A stretch of 64,000 bases of DNA, taken from contig JABDGM010000004.1 of the NCBI GenBank assembly GCA_013286045.1, forward strand, positions 1 to 64,000, in the 5' to 3' direction. Position numbers and translations under genes: made by a program. The stretch is from Planctomycetota bacterium. GTDB taxonomy: Bacteria > Planctomycetota > Planctomycetia > Pirellulales > Lacipirellulaceae. Of the stretch, positions 49,486-60,095 are shown piece by piece. Each line of letters opens with the position of its first letter. The first letter of the stretch is position 1. The notes under the pieces were generated by a model. That model made no database searches, was not told the origin of the DNA, and saw nothing but the letters and a program-made list of their open reading frames with translations.

Positions 49486-50775
49486 CTAATTGCCTACAAA
49501 GTCGGCTCGTTGACCTTCGCCCGCAGGCGGAATGTAGACTTCTTCCGAACGTAAAATGACAATCGCCGCCACGATTCCAAACACAAATTGTGAGGCGACA
49601 AACCAAGGCCAATCGACTCGCTCTTGGAGAACTGGATTCATGATGCCCATCATTCCGTAGCTTAGCGCCGTCCAAAGCAGCGGCATGAGCAAACCGCCCC
49701 AAGCAAGCGTTCCTGAGATTTTTGGCACGCGCGGCAACACGATGGCGAACGCCAGCCCAAAGCTGAGCGAAAGGATCGCGTGAATGATGAGTGCCGCCAC
49801 GAACCAATCTGGGTGATATGCTTCCAGAACGTCCGCTGTAGATTGCGCACCTTCGGGCGTCGTCATCGCGGCGAGCAAGTTGACCGGATACCAAATACCA
49901 TGACCGACGGCGAGACTCCAAAGGATAGCCGGGATCGGCATTGCCAATCCGCCGACGGCGCCTCCTACAAGGCCCGCCAGGATTCGACCGCGGTTTTCGA
50001 GCAGCATGAACACAATCGCGGCGACGACGCCGAAGATCAATTGCGAGATCACAAACCAGAACCAGGCGATGCCATCGCGGACCGCTGGGTTCATCACGCT
50101 GAATGCAATGTAGCTTGCGGCGGTCCACAACAGTGGCATCAGCAGCGCTCCCCAAGCGAGCGGCTTGCGAAAATCGGGCAGCATCGGCAACAAGACTCCG
50201 TAGATCAAGCCCAGGACGAGCGACACCACAATATGAATAAAGATACCGGCGATCAGCAGCCCAGGATTGAACTGCTCGAGTTCACTGGCGCTCATGCTGC
50301 CAACACCCGGAATCACCATGCCGGCCAACAGATTCACGGGCCACCAAATCCCGTGACCGCTCAACAATCCATACACAAGCACCGGCAACGGCATCAGCAA
50401 ACCACCGACGAAACCACCTTTGACACCAGCCGACACCGGGTGGACTTTCACCGGCAGCCGCAAGCGATAGCCGGGCAGACCGTGGCGCAGCCGCTGGACT
50501 TCACCAGGAGCAGGAACAATTGGCTGCGGCCGAAGCGCTGGTTCGACGCGAGGCTCGTGCCAGTGGCCGCGGCCCGGTAAGAGCTGCGAGATCCACATTC
50601 CCAAACCGATGACGAACACGACGCCACCAACCAGCAGAAATGCGAGGCTCGCCGCGATCCCCATTGCCATTAGCGCGATCCCCAGGGCCAGCACCAGCGG
50701 CGCGACCGTTGGCTTAGGCATTTCGATCGCCGGCGAGGATGCAGAATTATCTGCTAAGTGTGATTCGTCGATCAT
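49486..50775 (-). CDS. Membrane protein with internal tandem duplication
   Basis: Two homologous blocks: GGLLMPLPVLVYGLLSGHGIWWPVNLLAGM... and GGLAMPIPAILWSLAVGHGIWYPVNLLAAM... Confidence 0.8.
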   Translation of the reverse strand: MIDESHLADNSASSPAIEMPKPTVAPLVLALGIALMAMGIAASLAFLLVGGVVFVIGLGMWISQLLPGRGHWHEPRVEPALRPQPIVPAPGEVQRLRHGLPGYRLRLPVKVHPVSAGVKGGFVGGLLMPLPVLVYGLLSGHGIWWPVNLLAGMVIPGVGSMSASELEQFNPGLLIAGIFIHIVVSLVLGLIYGVLLPMLPDFRKPLAWGALLMPLLWTAASYIAFSVMNPAVRDGIAWFWFVISQLIFGVVAAIVFMLLENRGRILAGLVGGAVGGLAMPIPAILWSLAVGHGIWYPVNLLAAMTTPEGAQSTADVLEAYHPDWFVAALIIHAILSLSFGLAFAIVLPRVPKISGTLAWGGLLMPLLWTALSYGMMGIMNPVLQERVDWPWFVASQFVFGIVAAIVILRSEEVYIPPAGEGQRADFVGN

Positions 50776-51392
50776 GCCCCGCTGCTCCGGCTAGCCACAT
50801 ACACCACCAGGAACACGACAATCCAAACCGCATCGACAAAGTGCCAATACCAGGCGACCAGCTCAACGCCATTGCGAAACTTTTCTGTCAGCTCGCGTCC
50901 GATCGCCAGAACGAGGACGATCAGCATGGCGACAATTCCAACGGTAACGTGCAGGCCGTGAAATCCGACGAGCGTGTAATAGGTCGACCCAAACAGATTG
51001 CGGCCGATCGTGAGATGGTGATCGACAATAAGGGTACGCCACTCGATGGCGGTTCCCAACAGGAACACGATTCCGAGTGCCGCCGTTCCAGCCAATAGAA
51101 ATAGGAAACGTTTCTGTTCGCCGCGATGGAGGGAGCGTTCGGCAAAATGAATCACGACGCTGCTCGATAAGAGGCAGATCGTCGTGGCGATGACCAGGGG
51201 GAGCGACAGCGCTTGTGCCGGCGTTGGGCCAACCGTGTCCTTGCCCATGAACGCCACGTAGGTGGCGATCAGTGTGCAAAAGAACGCGACTTCGGAAAGC
51301 AGAAAGCTCGCCATGCCCCATTGGGCCGGCTTGAGCATTCGCTCCGGCGCTATCGGCGGCGGTACGGGCAGATCGCTGGCAGGTTGAGTCAT
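50772..51392 (-). CDS. Cytochrome c oxidase subunit III
   Basis: WGMASFLLSEVAFFCTLIATYVAF, TLVGFHGLHVTVG, WYWHFVDAVWIVVFLVVYV. Confidence 0.92.
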   Translation of the reverse strand: MTQPASDLPVPPPIAPERMLKPAQWGMASFLLSEVAFFCTLIATYVAFMGKDTVGPTPAQALSLPLVIATTICLLSSSVVIHFAERSLHRGEQKRFLFLLAGTAALGIVFLLGTAIEWRTLIVDHHLTIGRNLFGSTYYTLVGFHGLHVTVGIVAMLIVLVLAIGRELTEKFRNGVELVAWYWHFVDAVWIVVFLVVYVASRSSGA

Positions 51393-51422
51393 GGCTATTC
51401 GTTTCTACCTAAACTGAGCTGG

Positions 51423-53099
51423 CTATTCATACTGCCAATCGGGGTCTTCAGGGTGTTTCAAGTCCCACAACGGTCGGCGACTGTGAACGGTCGGCACTTC
51501 TTCGAAGTTATAGGAGGGCGGCGGCGAGGTGGTCATCCACTCAAGCGTCCAGGCATCCCAGGGGTCGTCGCCGGCCGGCTTGCCTTTCCACAACGAAGTA
51601 ATAAGGTTGTAGACCAAGATTGCGTAGCTCGGTACCTGAATGAGAGCGCCAAGCGTGCTGAGCTGGTTCCAAATCTCCCAACCGTGGCCCGCGTCGTACG
51701 TGTAAATCCTGCGCGGCATTCCGAGCACGCCCGAAATGTGCATCGGACCAAATGTGAGAATGAATCCGATGTACAAGAGCCAGAATTGCCAGCGGGCAAG
51801 TCGCTCCGACAGCATCCGGCCCGTAACCTTCGGGTACCAGTAATGAATACCAGCGAACGTGCCAAAGAGCGTGCCGCCGATCAGCACCCAATGGAAGTGC
51901 CCCACCACGAAGTAGCTGTCCGAAAGTTGGAAATCGAACGGCGCGGCGCCGAGCATAATGCCGGTGAGGCCACCGATGAGGAACATCGACAAAAAGCCGA
52001 ATGAAAATAGCATCGGCGACGCGAACCAAATTCGTCCCCCGTACATCGTCGCCAGCCAGTTAAAAAACTTAATACCGGTGGGGATTGATACCAAAAACGT
52101 GGCCACAGCGAAAAAGAGATCGGGCATCCGTCCCATGCCAACGCAAAACATATGATGAGCCCACACGCTCAAGCTAATGAACGCGATTCCCATGGTGGCG
52201 GCGGCCATGAATTCGTAACCGAACAGGACTTTGCGCGAGAACACCGGGATAATTTCGGAGACCATTCCGAACACCGGCAGAATCAAAATGTAAACCTCGG
52301 GATGACCGAAGAACCAGAACAAGTGCTGCCATAAATATGCCGATCCGCCATTAGGCACATCGAAGAAATGCGCCCCGAGCTGACGGTCGAAAATGATCAT
52401 GGTGAGGGCGGCCGTGAGCGGCGGAATGGCCAGTAAGATCTGAAACGATGTCCACAGCATCGTCCACACGAAGAAGGGCACCTTCCGCAGCGTCATCCCG
52501 GGTGCGCGCATTCCCAAAATGGTGGCGATGAAGTTAACGCCGCCAGCGATCGTGCCGATGCCGCTGACGATTAGCCCCAGCGCCCAGAAGTCCGTCGCAG
52601 CACCGCGCGAAAAAGTATTTGAAGTGAGCGGGGCGTAAGCGAACCACCCCACGGCCGGCGCGCCGCCCGTGATGTAGCTCATGTAAACCATCACGCCGCC
52701 GAACAGCGTGACCCAGAAGCCAAATGCGTTAAGCCGCGGGAATGCCATGTCGCGGGCGCCGATCATCAGCGGTACGAAATAATTGCCGATCCCGATCAGG
52801 ATCGGCATGCCGACGAAAAACACCATCGTCGTGCCGTGCATTGTGAATAGCTGGTTGAATGTGTCCTGATCGAGCACCTTCGAGCGCGGATAAAACAGTT
52901 GCCACCGCATTAAAATTGCTTCGATGCCGCCGATCACCAGGAACACAATGCTCATCACCACGTACATGATGCCGATCTTCTTATGATCGACCGTGGTTGC
53001 CCACTCATGCGCCTGGGCGGTCCAGCCCATATTCATCGCAACGTCGGCCGGGCGGTCGGCGAGTTCGATGCCGCGAGGTTGTTCAACCAGTGATGACAT
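51423..53099 (-). CDS. Cytochrome c oxidase subunit I
   Basis: WQHLFWFFGHPEVYILILPVFGMVSEIIPVFSRK, SVWAHHMFCVGMG, VVGHFHWVLIGG. Confidence 0.97.
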   Translation of the reverse strand: MSSLVEQPRGIELADRPADVAMNMGWTAQAHEWATTVDHKKIGIMYVVMSIVFLVIGGIEAILMRWQLFYPRSKVLDQDTFNQLFTMHGTTMVFFVGMPILIGIGNYFVPLMIGARDMAFPRLNAFGFWVTLFGGVMVYMSYITGGAPAVGWFAYAPLTSNTFSRGAATDFWALGLIVSGIGTIAGGVNFIATILGMRAPGMTLRKVPFFVWTMLWTSFQILLAIPPLTAALTMIIFDRQLGAHFFDVPNGGSAYLWQHLFWFFGHPEVYILILPVFGMVSEIIPVFSRKVLFGYEFMAAATMGIAFISLSVWAHHMFCVGMGRMPDLFFAVATFLVSIPTGIKFFNWLATMYGGRIWFASPMLFSFGFLSMFLIGGLTGIMLGAAPFDFQLSDSYFVVGHFHWVLIGGTLFGTFAGIHYWYPKVTGRMLSERLARWQFWLLYIGFILTFGPMHISGVLGMPRRIYTYDAGHGWEIWNQLSTLGALIQVPSYAILVYNLITSLWKGKPAGDDPWDAWTLEWMTTSPPPSYNFEEVPTVHSRRPLWDLKHPEDPDWQYE

Positions 53100-53125
53100 G
53101 TTCGTGGCCGAGCGCGCGCGGAGTC

Positions 53126-54094
53126 TTAGCGAAGTGAAAGCAGATAACGGACGATTAATTGCTGATCGCGCTCCGTAAGTCCAAACGCGGGCATCAGGCA
53201 GCCGGGTTTTATTGGTTGGGGGTCGCGAACCCAATCCGCGAGCGTTTCGGGCGTGTTCTCAATGATGCCCGACGCGAGCGTCTGGCGACTCATCAAATGA
53301 GTTAGGTCCGGTGCATAGGTGCCGCGGGCAGGCGTGCCGCGCACGGCATGGCAATTCACGCACGACTGAGCCAGGAACTTTGCCCTCCCATCTGCGACTG
53401 CCGACTCTTCGAGGGCTGCCTTGGATTCATTGGCGAGCCACCGTTCAAACTCCTCGGGCGTGTCGACATTCACGCGCAGCAACATATTCGCGTGCTGCGC
53501 CCCGCAAAACTCTGCACATTGGCCGAGCTGCAGCCCTGGTTCCTTCGTTTCAAGCATCAAGGAGTTCACGCGACCGGGAATCAGGTCCACCTTGCCAGCA
53601 AGCCGCGGCACCCAATAGCTGTGACAGACGTCGGCCGATTTCAGCGTCAAATACACGGGCCGCATAGTGTCGTCGTCACTGACGGGCATGTGCAATTCGT
53701 TGGCCGTGACAAAACCCAAGATTCGCCCGTCGTAGGATTCGTACACATACTCCCACCACCATTGATGCCCGATCACGTTGACAAACAGTGTGTTGTCACC
53801 TGGCTTCGACTTTGGTTGCGTCTTCTCGACATCCCACAGCGTGCGCGTGGTCACGAGCACAAGAAAGAACACGATCAGTGTCGGCGCGGCAGTCCACGCA
53901 ACTTCAATCGGCATGCTGCCGTAGACCTGCGGCGGCTCGCCCGTTTGCTCCACTCGCGGCTGGCGAAATCGCCAAACCGAATAGAGGAGCACGCCTTCGA
54001 CAACGACAAAGATCAGCCCAGTGACGACGAAGGTGAGAATCGCCAGGTCGACGATCGAATGAGCGCCGGGCGAGGCCGGCGCGAAGATCGACAT
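53126..54094 (-). CDS. Cytochrome c oxidase subunit II with C-terminal cytochrome c domain
   Basis: CuA site GQCAEFCGAQHANMLLRV; CxxCH CVNCHAVRGTPARG. Confidence 0.94.
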   Translation of the reverse strand: MSIFAPASPGAHSIVDLAILTFVVTGLIFVVVEGVLLYSVWRFRQPRVEQTGEPPQVYGSMPIEVAWTAAPTLIVFFLVLVTTRTLWDVEKTQPKSKPGDNTLFVNVIGHQWWWEYVYESYDGRILGFVTANELHMPVSDDDTMRPVYLTLKSADVCHSYWVPRLAGKVDLIPGRVNSLMLETKEPGLQLGQCAEFCGAQHANMLLRVNVDTPEEFERWLANESKAALEESAVADGRAKFLAQSCVNCHAVRGTPARGTYAPDLTHLMSRQTLASGIIENTPETLADWVRDPQPIKPGCLMPAFGLTERDQQLIVRYLLSLR

Positions 54095-54278
54095 GTTTCC
54101 CGGCGATCCCCGGACTGCAGCGAGCAGAGCGCATTGGCCAATAACATCCACGTGATCAATCCCTCAGATCTCGCGCTCGCCCGTTGATTGGCAGTATATC
54201 GATTAAGTCGGGCTGTGCAATCGACCGCGCTGACGTCTAATTCGACGCGCAGCCGATTTCTACAATCCTTGTTCGCTA

Positions 54279-55616
54279 CTAAATTGCATCGACCGTGCGC
54301 GTTTCGCGAGCAAGCTCGACTTTCTCGCTATCCAGGTTGATTTTGACGATATCGGGCGTAAAAAAAAATGCGAACGTCCAGTCGATCATGATCCGTAGCC
54401 GCCGGCTCCAGCCTGGCATCTGCATTAAGTAATATGTCCGCCGAATAAACCACGCTGGAACGCCGCGCACCCTCGCCTTAATTAACGTGGCGAACCCTTT
54501 GCTGTGGCCAAGCGAACCCATCATTCCTAGTGTGTCGTAAATAAACGGCTGTGGCGTTTTGCCATCGAGCGCGCCGACGATGTTTCCAGCCAGAACTTTC
54601 GCCTCTCGTATTGCATGCTGCGCGAGACCTGGATACGGCTTGCCGTCGGGCCCCGGAACGGACGCGCAATCCCCCATAGCCCATACCTCGGGATGGCTCT
54701 TGCACCGCATGGTGCCTTCAACCACGATATGGCCGCGCCGGTCCTTATCCACCGGTAACTCGGCGACAACCGGGCTAGGCACTACACCCGCCGCGAGAAC
54801 AATCGTGTCCGTTTCAATAATCTCGCTTGGCAGGCGTACACTGCCAGGTTCGATCGCCTCAACTCTCGAGTTAGTCCGAATCTCCGCTCCCCGCCGCCGT
54901 CGGAGAACATCGGTCCCATACGCAGCCAGTTTCGGGTCGATTTCCGGCATGAGACGATCCGTCGCCTGCAGCAAAATGAACCGCACTTCGTCTCGATTAA
55001 CGTGTTTGTAGAGCGGTGCAATCCCATCCGCAAATCCGGTCAGCTCACCAAAGAGTTCGACGCCGACCAATCCGCCGCCGATGATAATGAAAGTGAGCTG
55101 TCGCTGCTTCCGGACAGCGTCGCGCTCCACGTCGGCCCGCTCGAACCTTTCAATGATGTGACTGCGAAGCAGGAATGCGTCGGCAAGTGTCTTGAATGTG
55201 AAGGCGTTCTCGGAGCCGGGAATCATTGTTCGGTTCGTCATCGCTCCCAGCGCAATCACGAGTTGGTTGTACGGCACCTCGGCCGTTTCACCCCCATCGC
55301 TTAGCACAGCGACATGCCGCTCCAAGTCGATGCGCTCGACTGTCGCCTCGACAAAGCGCGTCGTCCGCAAGAACGCTCGGATCGGAAAAGAGCAATGGCG
55401 GATATCTAGTGCGCCGGAGCAAACCTCGAACAACATTGGCGTCATCACTAGAAAATTGTCGCGGCTCACGAGAACGATCTCGATGTCCCGCCGGCGCTTG
55501 CAGAGCCGTTCCAAATGACGGGCCGTCGCGACGCCGCCGAAACCCCCGCCAAGAATCACGATCCTGGTTTTCGACGACTGATCAGCGCCGGCGTTCCGTA
55601 GTTGTTCGCTGCTCAA
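54279..55616 (-). CDS. Type II NADH dehydrogenase-like FAD oxidoreductase
   Basis: IVILGGGFGGVATARHLERL, IIIGGGLVGVELFGEL, VWAMGDCASVPGPDGKPYPGLAQHAIREAKVL. Confidence 0.92.
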   Translation of the reverse strand: MSSEQLRNAGADQSSKTRIVILGGGFGGVATARHLERLCKRRRDIEIVLVSRDNFLVMTPMLFEVCSGALDIRHCSFPIRAFLRTTRFVEATVERIDLERHVAVLSDGGETAEVPYNQLVIALGAMTNRTMIPGSENAFTFKTLADAFLLRSHIIERFERADVERDAVRKQRQLTFIIIGGGLVGVELFGELTGFADGIAPLYKHVNRDEVRFILLQATDRLMPEIDPKLAAYGTDVLRRRRGAEIRTNSRVEAIEPGSVRLPSEIIETDTIVLAAGVVPSPVVAELPVDKDRRGHIVVEGTMRCKSHPEVWAMGDCASVPGPDGKPYPGLAQHAIREAKVLAGNIVGALDGKTPQPFIYDTLGMMGSLGHSKGFATLIKARVRGVPAWFIRRTYYLMQMPGWSRRLRIMIDWTFAFFFTPDIVKINLDSEKVELARETRTVDAI

Positions 55617-55908
55617 GATGGACCTCGCTCGATCGGCGACAAATTAACCCATCGTGCGACTGCAGGAACCAGGGCTGTCGCCGTGAACACGGTGCAATTC
55701 ACTAGCCGATTGCTCATTGGAGACGCTTTCGACTGATCCGATCAAGTGTTCCTTTGCGTTTTCGCTGCCGTTGTGAACTAATTGTGGGGGAGCACGTTTA
55801 TTTTCTCTTGGCTTAGCGTCTGCAAGTGAACGTCAATTGCTTTAAATAGACGAAGAATCCGAGTGGTCCTACGTACCCAATCGGCACCGGCCGGCAAGCC
55901 TCGCAGCT

Positions 55909-56721
55909 CTAACGCCACGTGCCATGGCATTGGTGAATACCATAGCTGAGAGCGGGCGGAGATATTCCGCTGTACCAATAGCTGGATGGCGGACCGAGAT
56001 ACACCCGCATCGGAATCTTCGCGCGATACTTGGCCGGATTGCGCCGCCAAACGCGAGTGACGAAAGCGGGCCCTGTCGCTTCGAGAGGATCGTCGTAAGC
56101 CAGGATCTCACTATCAGGACAATCGAGGCAAGCTTTAAGACAATCTTCCCACAGCGGATGCTGGGCGCAACTTGCGAGAAAATATTGCCCGCAAAAACTT
56201 TGATAGGCAGGGTTGTCCGATTCAGCCGGAATCAACAACGTGCAATCCGCTATCAAATCGTCCACGGCTTTGAACATGCGAAAATCCAGGTCTGCATACA
56301 CGCCGCCATGAACAAACAGGACCATGTAGCGAAACATATCGATCCGCATGATCGGCTTCGGCATGATCTGGAATGCGTGCCAGTATTGCGGGAAGTGCTT
56401 CTGAACGAATGACGCAATTTCATCATCCGTCCACAGCCGATGTTCCCACGGCGGCGACGGATGCAGCCGAGTCACCGCGTCGCGATTGCTACGCCAGAAC
56501 TGCGGGACCTGGCTCGTTCGCCACGTTTGGTGAAAGATCAGCGGAATATGACGGGCGAGATTCGAACGCTCGTAGTCCGAAAAATGAACGAGCTGGTCCG
56601 GATCCGAAATATACTCGCCGCTCGTACTGGCTTGCTCGATCTCGCGCTGCCATTTGCGCTGCAAGAACAAGCGCAATAGCCACGGACACCGTTTCCCCAG
56701 GAAGCTGACGATTGACCGCAT
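55909..56721 (-). CDS. DXD-type sugar-binding glycosyltransferase
   Basis: IPLIFHQTWRTSQVPQFW, WTDDEIASFV, RIDMFRYMVLFVHGGVYADLDF. Confidence 0.88.
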   Translation of the reverse strand: MRSIVSFLGKRCPWLLRLFLQRKWQREIEQASTSGEYISDPDQLVHFSDYERSNLARHIPLIFHQTWRTSQVPQFWRSNRDAVTRLHPSPPWEHRLWTDDEIASFVQKHFPQYWHAFQIMPKPIMRIDMFRYMVLFVHGGVYADLDFRMFKAVDDLIADCTLLIPAESDNPAYQSFCGQYFLASCAQHPLWEDCLKACLDCPDSEILAYDDPLEATGPAFVTRVWRRNPAKYRAKIPMRVYLGPPSSYWYSGISPPALSYGIHQCHGTWR

Positions 56722-57169
56722 CGCAATACTCGCGGACCCATCCAACTACAAACAAGAAGATCAATTCTACTGGCAGCGTGCCACTGCTACCAATACGCTG
56801 CCTGGGCAGCGTCGCTCCCTAGGGGGGTTTTTGCGCACGACGATGAAAGGAGCGATTGACAAAGTTGGAAACTCGGCTTGGCCCAGATTTCGGTCGTCGT
56901 TTTGCAGTATACGATCCCCACGTCGCGTGGCAAGCAAAAACGCTGAAAGGCCTTGTTTTTAAGCGTGCAGCCAGCGACCCTTCTTTGCCAATCGTGTCGA
57001 TCGGCGCCTTTTACCAGCACATGTTCCGGACCCGCAGCCTTTGCCGTTGTCTAAAAATGCACGGCGCACGTATTAGCGGTCGCTATGTCTTCTGATACGA
57101 GCTCACTATCATTGGCGGCGTAGTATTCGGGTGGTTGTTCCGGTAGCGCGGCAAGCGCAGATCTTATTC

Positions 57170-58495
57170 ATGACGCAAGGAATCAAAAGCAATGAGCTGC
57201 AAATCACCAATAGGCGGCAAGGTCATATTCTAACGAACATCAACGTGTGGTCGCCCGATTCAAAATGGATCGTTTACGACACACGCTCCGACCCGGCCGG
57301 CGAAAAGTTCGACGCCTCCACGATCGAAATGGTGAACGTCGAATCGCGCGAAGGCAGGGATATCTATCGATCGCAGAACGGCGCCCACTGCGGCGTCGCG
57401 ACCTTCAGCACGACAAAGAACTGCGTAGCGTTTATTCTTGGACCCGAACATCCAACCAGCGATTGGCAATACTCTCCGTGGCATCGGCAAGGCGTGCTGG
57501 TCGAAGTCGAGAAGCCAGGCGTTGCTGTTCCGCTCGATGCGCGCAATATCACACCGCCATTTACGCCAGGCGCGCTGCGCGGTGGCACGCACGTGCACGT
57601 ATTTCATCCCTCTGGCGACTTGTTGAGCTTTACCTACGAAGATCATGTCTTGGCTAGCCGTCGCGCAGAGCCCAGCTCGGCCGATGTTCAATTAAGTCAA
57701 CGCAACGTCGGGGTCAGCGTCCTCGCGCATCCCGTCCATGTTCCGCACGACCATCCGCGAAATCACGATGGTGCGGCGTTCTCAGTTTTGGCAACCCAAA
57801 CCGTCAACCACCCTCGCCCTGGCTCCGATGAAATCTCGCGCGCGTGCGAGGAAGGCTGGGTTGGTTCCAGCGGCTATCTCCGACCAGACGGCTCTCGGCA
57901 GTGCCTAGCAATCGCATTTCACGGAACCGTGATCTCTGCCAAGGGCGACCCATTTGTTGAGGTCTTTCTCGTCGATCTGCCAGACGACCTCACACGCGCC
58001 GGCGATCGCACACTCGAAGGAACAGCCACCACATCTCCCGCTCCGCCGCGCGGCACCCAGCAACGCCGCCTCACCTATACAGAGAACCGCAAGTATCCCG
58101 GCCTGCAAGGCGTGAGGCACTGGCTTCGCAGCTCGCCAGACGGATCGCAAATCGCGTTCTTGATGCGGGACGACAACGGCGTCATCCAAATCTGGGTGAT
58201 CTCGCCCAATGGCGGCGAGCCTCGACAAGTTACCGTCGGCGACTTTGACGTTGCCTCGGCGTTCAGCTGGAGTCCGAGCGGAGATCGGATCGCTTACGTT
58301 GCAGACAACAGCGTCTTTACAACAGATATTGCTTCGGGCGAAACCGTACGACGAACGGAACGCAGTGATAGTAGCTCAGCCCCACGTCCCGAAGCCTGCG
58401 TTTTCTCCCCGGATGGAAGTAGAATCGCCTACGTGCGCCGCGTGGCTTCCGGTGCCGGCGATTTCAATCAAATCTTCGTAGTAACGCTTCCTTAG
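57170..58495 (+). CDS. TolB/WD40-like protein (DUF3748-like)
   Basis: NINVWSPDSKWIVYDTRSDP, PHDHPRNHDGAAFSVL, SPDGSQIAFLMRDDNG. Confidence 0.78.
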   Translation: MTQGIKSNELQITNRRQGHILTNINVWSPDSKWIVYDTRSDPAGEKFDASTIEMVNVESREGRDIYRSQNGAHCGVATFSTTKNCVAFILGPEHPTSDWQYSPWHRQGVLVEVEKPGVAVPLDARNITPPFTPGALRGGTHVHVFHPSGDLLSFTYEDHVLASRRAEPSSADVQLSQRNVGVSVLAHPVHVPHDHPRNHDGAAFSVLATQTVNHPRPGSDEISRACEEGWVGSSGYLRPDGSRQCLAIAFHGTVISAKGDPFVEVFLVDLPDDLTRAGDRTLEGTATTSPAPPRGTQQRRLTYTENRKYPGLQGVRHWLRSSPDGSQIAFLMRDDNGVIQIWVISPNGGEPRQVTVGDFDVASAFSWSPSGDRIAYVADNSVFTTDIASGETVRRTERSDSSSAPRPEACVFSPDGSRIAYVRRVASGAGDFNQIFVVTLP

Positions 58496-58537
58496 CGCAC
58501 GGCATTCACAAGCTTTGGCCAGCGACGCTGCTTACAT

Positions 58538-59965
58538 TCATCGCGGCTTCAATTTCAATCGCTCGACCGCGCTTCGAGCCACTTCATGCTTCATGAACAG
58601 CCGCCAAATCAACCCGGTGCGCACGTTTTCAATCGCGAGCAGCATCGGCCCTTCATCGATACCCAAGTTCTCATCCTGCCCGAACGGTGGCGACACGCTG
58701 AAAGAATCAACGAACGCATACCCACCTTTCTCTGGATCGCGCCAAGCCAGCGGCTGCCCGTGAATGTCCGTCAATGATTTATACTCACGCAGCGCGGCCA
58801 TGCTCTCCCTGGGTGTGAACATAATCGCCGAACCGGCCCCGTACGGCGGCAGTACACCATTGTGCCAGTTTTCGTTGTCGCTAACGCTCGGCCGCACATC
58901 AGCCACCACGTAGTGATCGCGAAACGCGCACGGCGCCACGCCCCAGCGATTTTCGCTGAGCGTGGGAAATTGTGAACTAACCTCGATACACCGCTGCCGC
59001 TGCGTCAGCGCCGCGCGACGCGAATTCTCGAACCAATCCACTGCAGTGCTCGATTCGCCGAACGCCGTCGGATCATCGGCCCCGAGATGCCGGTAGTCGA
59101 TCCAGCAGTGCGAAAAAAAATAGGTGAACAGCGAGCCGTTCCAGGAAACCACATACGGCGGCATCTCGCCATGCCGTTTGACGATTCGCTTTGTGTGATA
59201 ATACGTCGCCGGCTCCAGCGCATGCTTGTCGTTCGGCGATCCAACGGCCAAAAAATAAGTCAGCCGCTCTTCATCGCTGCACCATTCCCAATGGTTCTTG
59301 TGAAAATCGCCCGGCCCATCCACGCCACGATCGCTTTTCGCTTGCCACCCCATCGTTAGGTAGCCAGCCTTTTCGTCAAACATCCCACGCCAATCCGCAT
59401 CGGCGATCAAAGTGTCGGCCAGCTTCGCCACCTCGCCGCCGAAATAAACGGCTGCAGTCATCACCCCCGCTTGCAACAGCGAATGGTCGACCGTGCTCGC
59501 CGTCAGCTCATAGTGATGCTTCGTTTTACTGAAATCCGGAAGTCCGCCGTTCTCGCCATTAACGAAGTGGAAGTAAATCCCCAGCTTCTTGTTGTCTTTC
59601 CGATCGACCAGCGCGTGAAGAATCGTTTTCGCTCGCTCCTCCCCTTCTAGCTTGCTGATCCAGCCACGTTCCACACCGATCGGCAACGACGACAACTGAA
59701 ACCCAACCGCCGCCGTGCTGCAAATCGTGTCGCTCGTCTTGTCCTTGGCGAGCATCGTCGGCTTCCCGACTTCGTTCCAAAAATATTGAAAGCAGCCTTT
59801 CTCGATCGCGTCGAGCAGCTTCTCATCGTCGGCCGAAAACTCATACTTCGAGGCGGCCAACGTCTCGGCCGTCGCCTCAATGGCCGGTTCCGCGGCAATC
59901 AGAGTAGTCGGCGTCAAACAAATCGCAACGGCCGCCGCTCGCAGCCAGCCTGTTGATCGCTTCAT
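58538..59965 (-). CDS. Glucoamylase-like protein (COG5368-type)
   Basis: EKGCFQYFWNEVGKPTMLAKDKTSDTICSTAAVGFQLSSLPIGVERGW; SLFTYFFSHCWIDYRHLG. Confidence 0.85.
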   Translation of the reverse strand: MKRSTGWLRAAAVAICLTPTTLIAAEPAIEATAETLAASKYEFSADDEKLLDAIEKGCFQYFWNEVGKPTMLAKDKTSDTICSTAAVGFQLSSLPIGVERGWISKLEGEERAKTILHALVDRKDNKKLGIYFHFVNGENGGLPDFSKTKHHYELTASTVDHSLLQAGVMTAAVYFGGEVAKLADTLIADADWRGMFDEKAGYLTMGWQAKSDRGVDGPGDFHKNHWEWCSDEERLTYFLAVGSPNDKHALEPATYYHTKRIVKRHGEMPPYVVSWNGSLFTYFFSHCWIDYRHLGADDPTAFGESSTAVDWFENSRRAALTQRQRCIEVSSQFPTLSENRWGVAPCAFRDHYVVADVRPSVSDNENWHNGVLPPYGAGSAIMFTPRESMAALREYKSLTDIHGQPLAWRDPEKGGYAFVDSFSVSPPFGQDENLGIDEGPMLLAIENVRTGLIWRLFMKHEVARSAVERLKLKPR

Positions 59966-60023
59966 CGCTTCGCCCGTTCTACGCGTTATGCGACTATGAA
60001 ATCGCGTCCGTTCAAATTCAAAT

Positions 60024-60058
60024 AAAAAGGGGACGTTCGCTTTTCAACGAACGTCCCC
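60024..60058 (-). terminator. Intrinsic terminator
   Basis: GGGGACGTTCG / CGAACGTCCCC perfect 11-bp stem followed by TTTTT on the minus strand. Confidence 0.85.
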
Positions 60059-60095
60059 AAATTCATTCACTACAAATATTTGGCAACATCAACGC

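Noticed and set aside
49466-50155. N-terminal extension of the 48680-50155 ORF
   Set aside because: It is antisense-frame overlap with the duplicated membrane protein; the cytochrome c starts at the GTG near 49465 with a lipoprotein-like signal.
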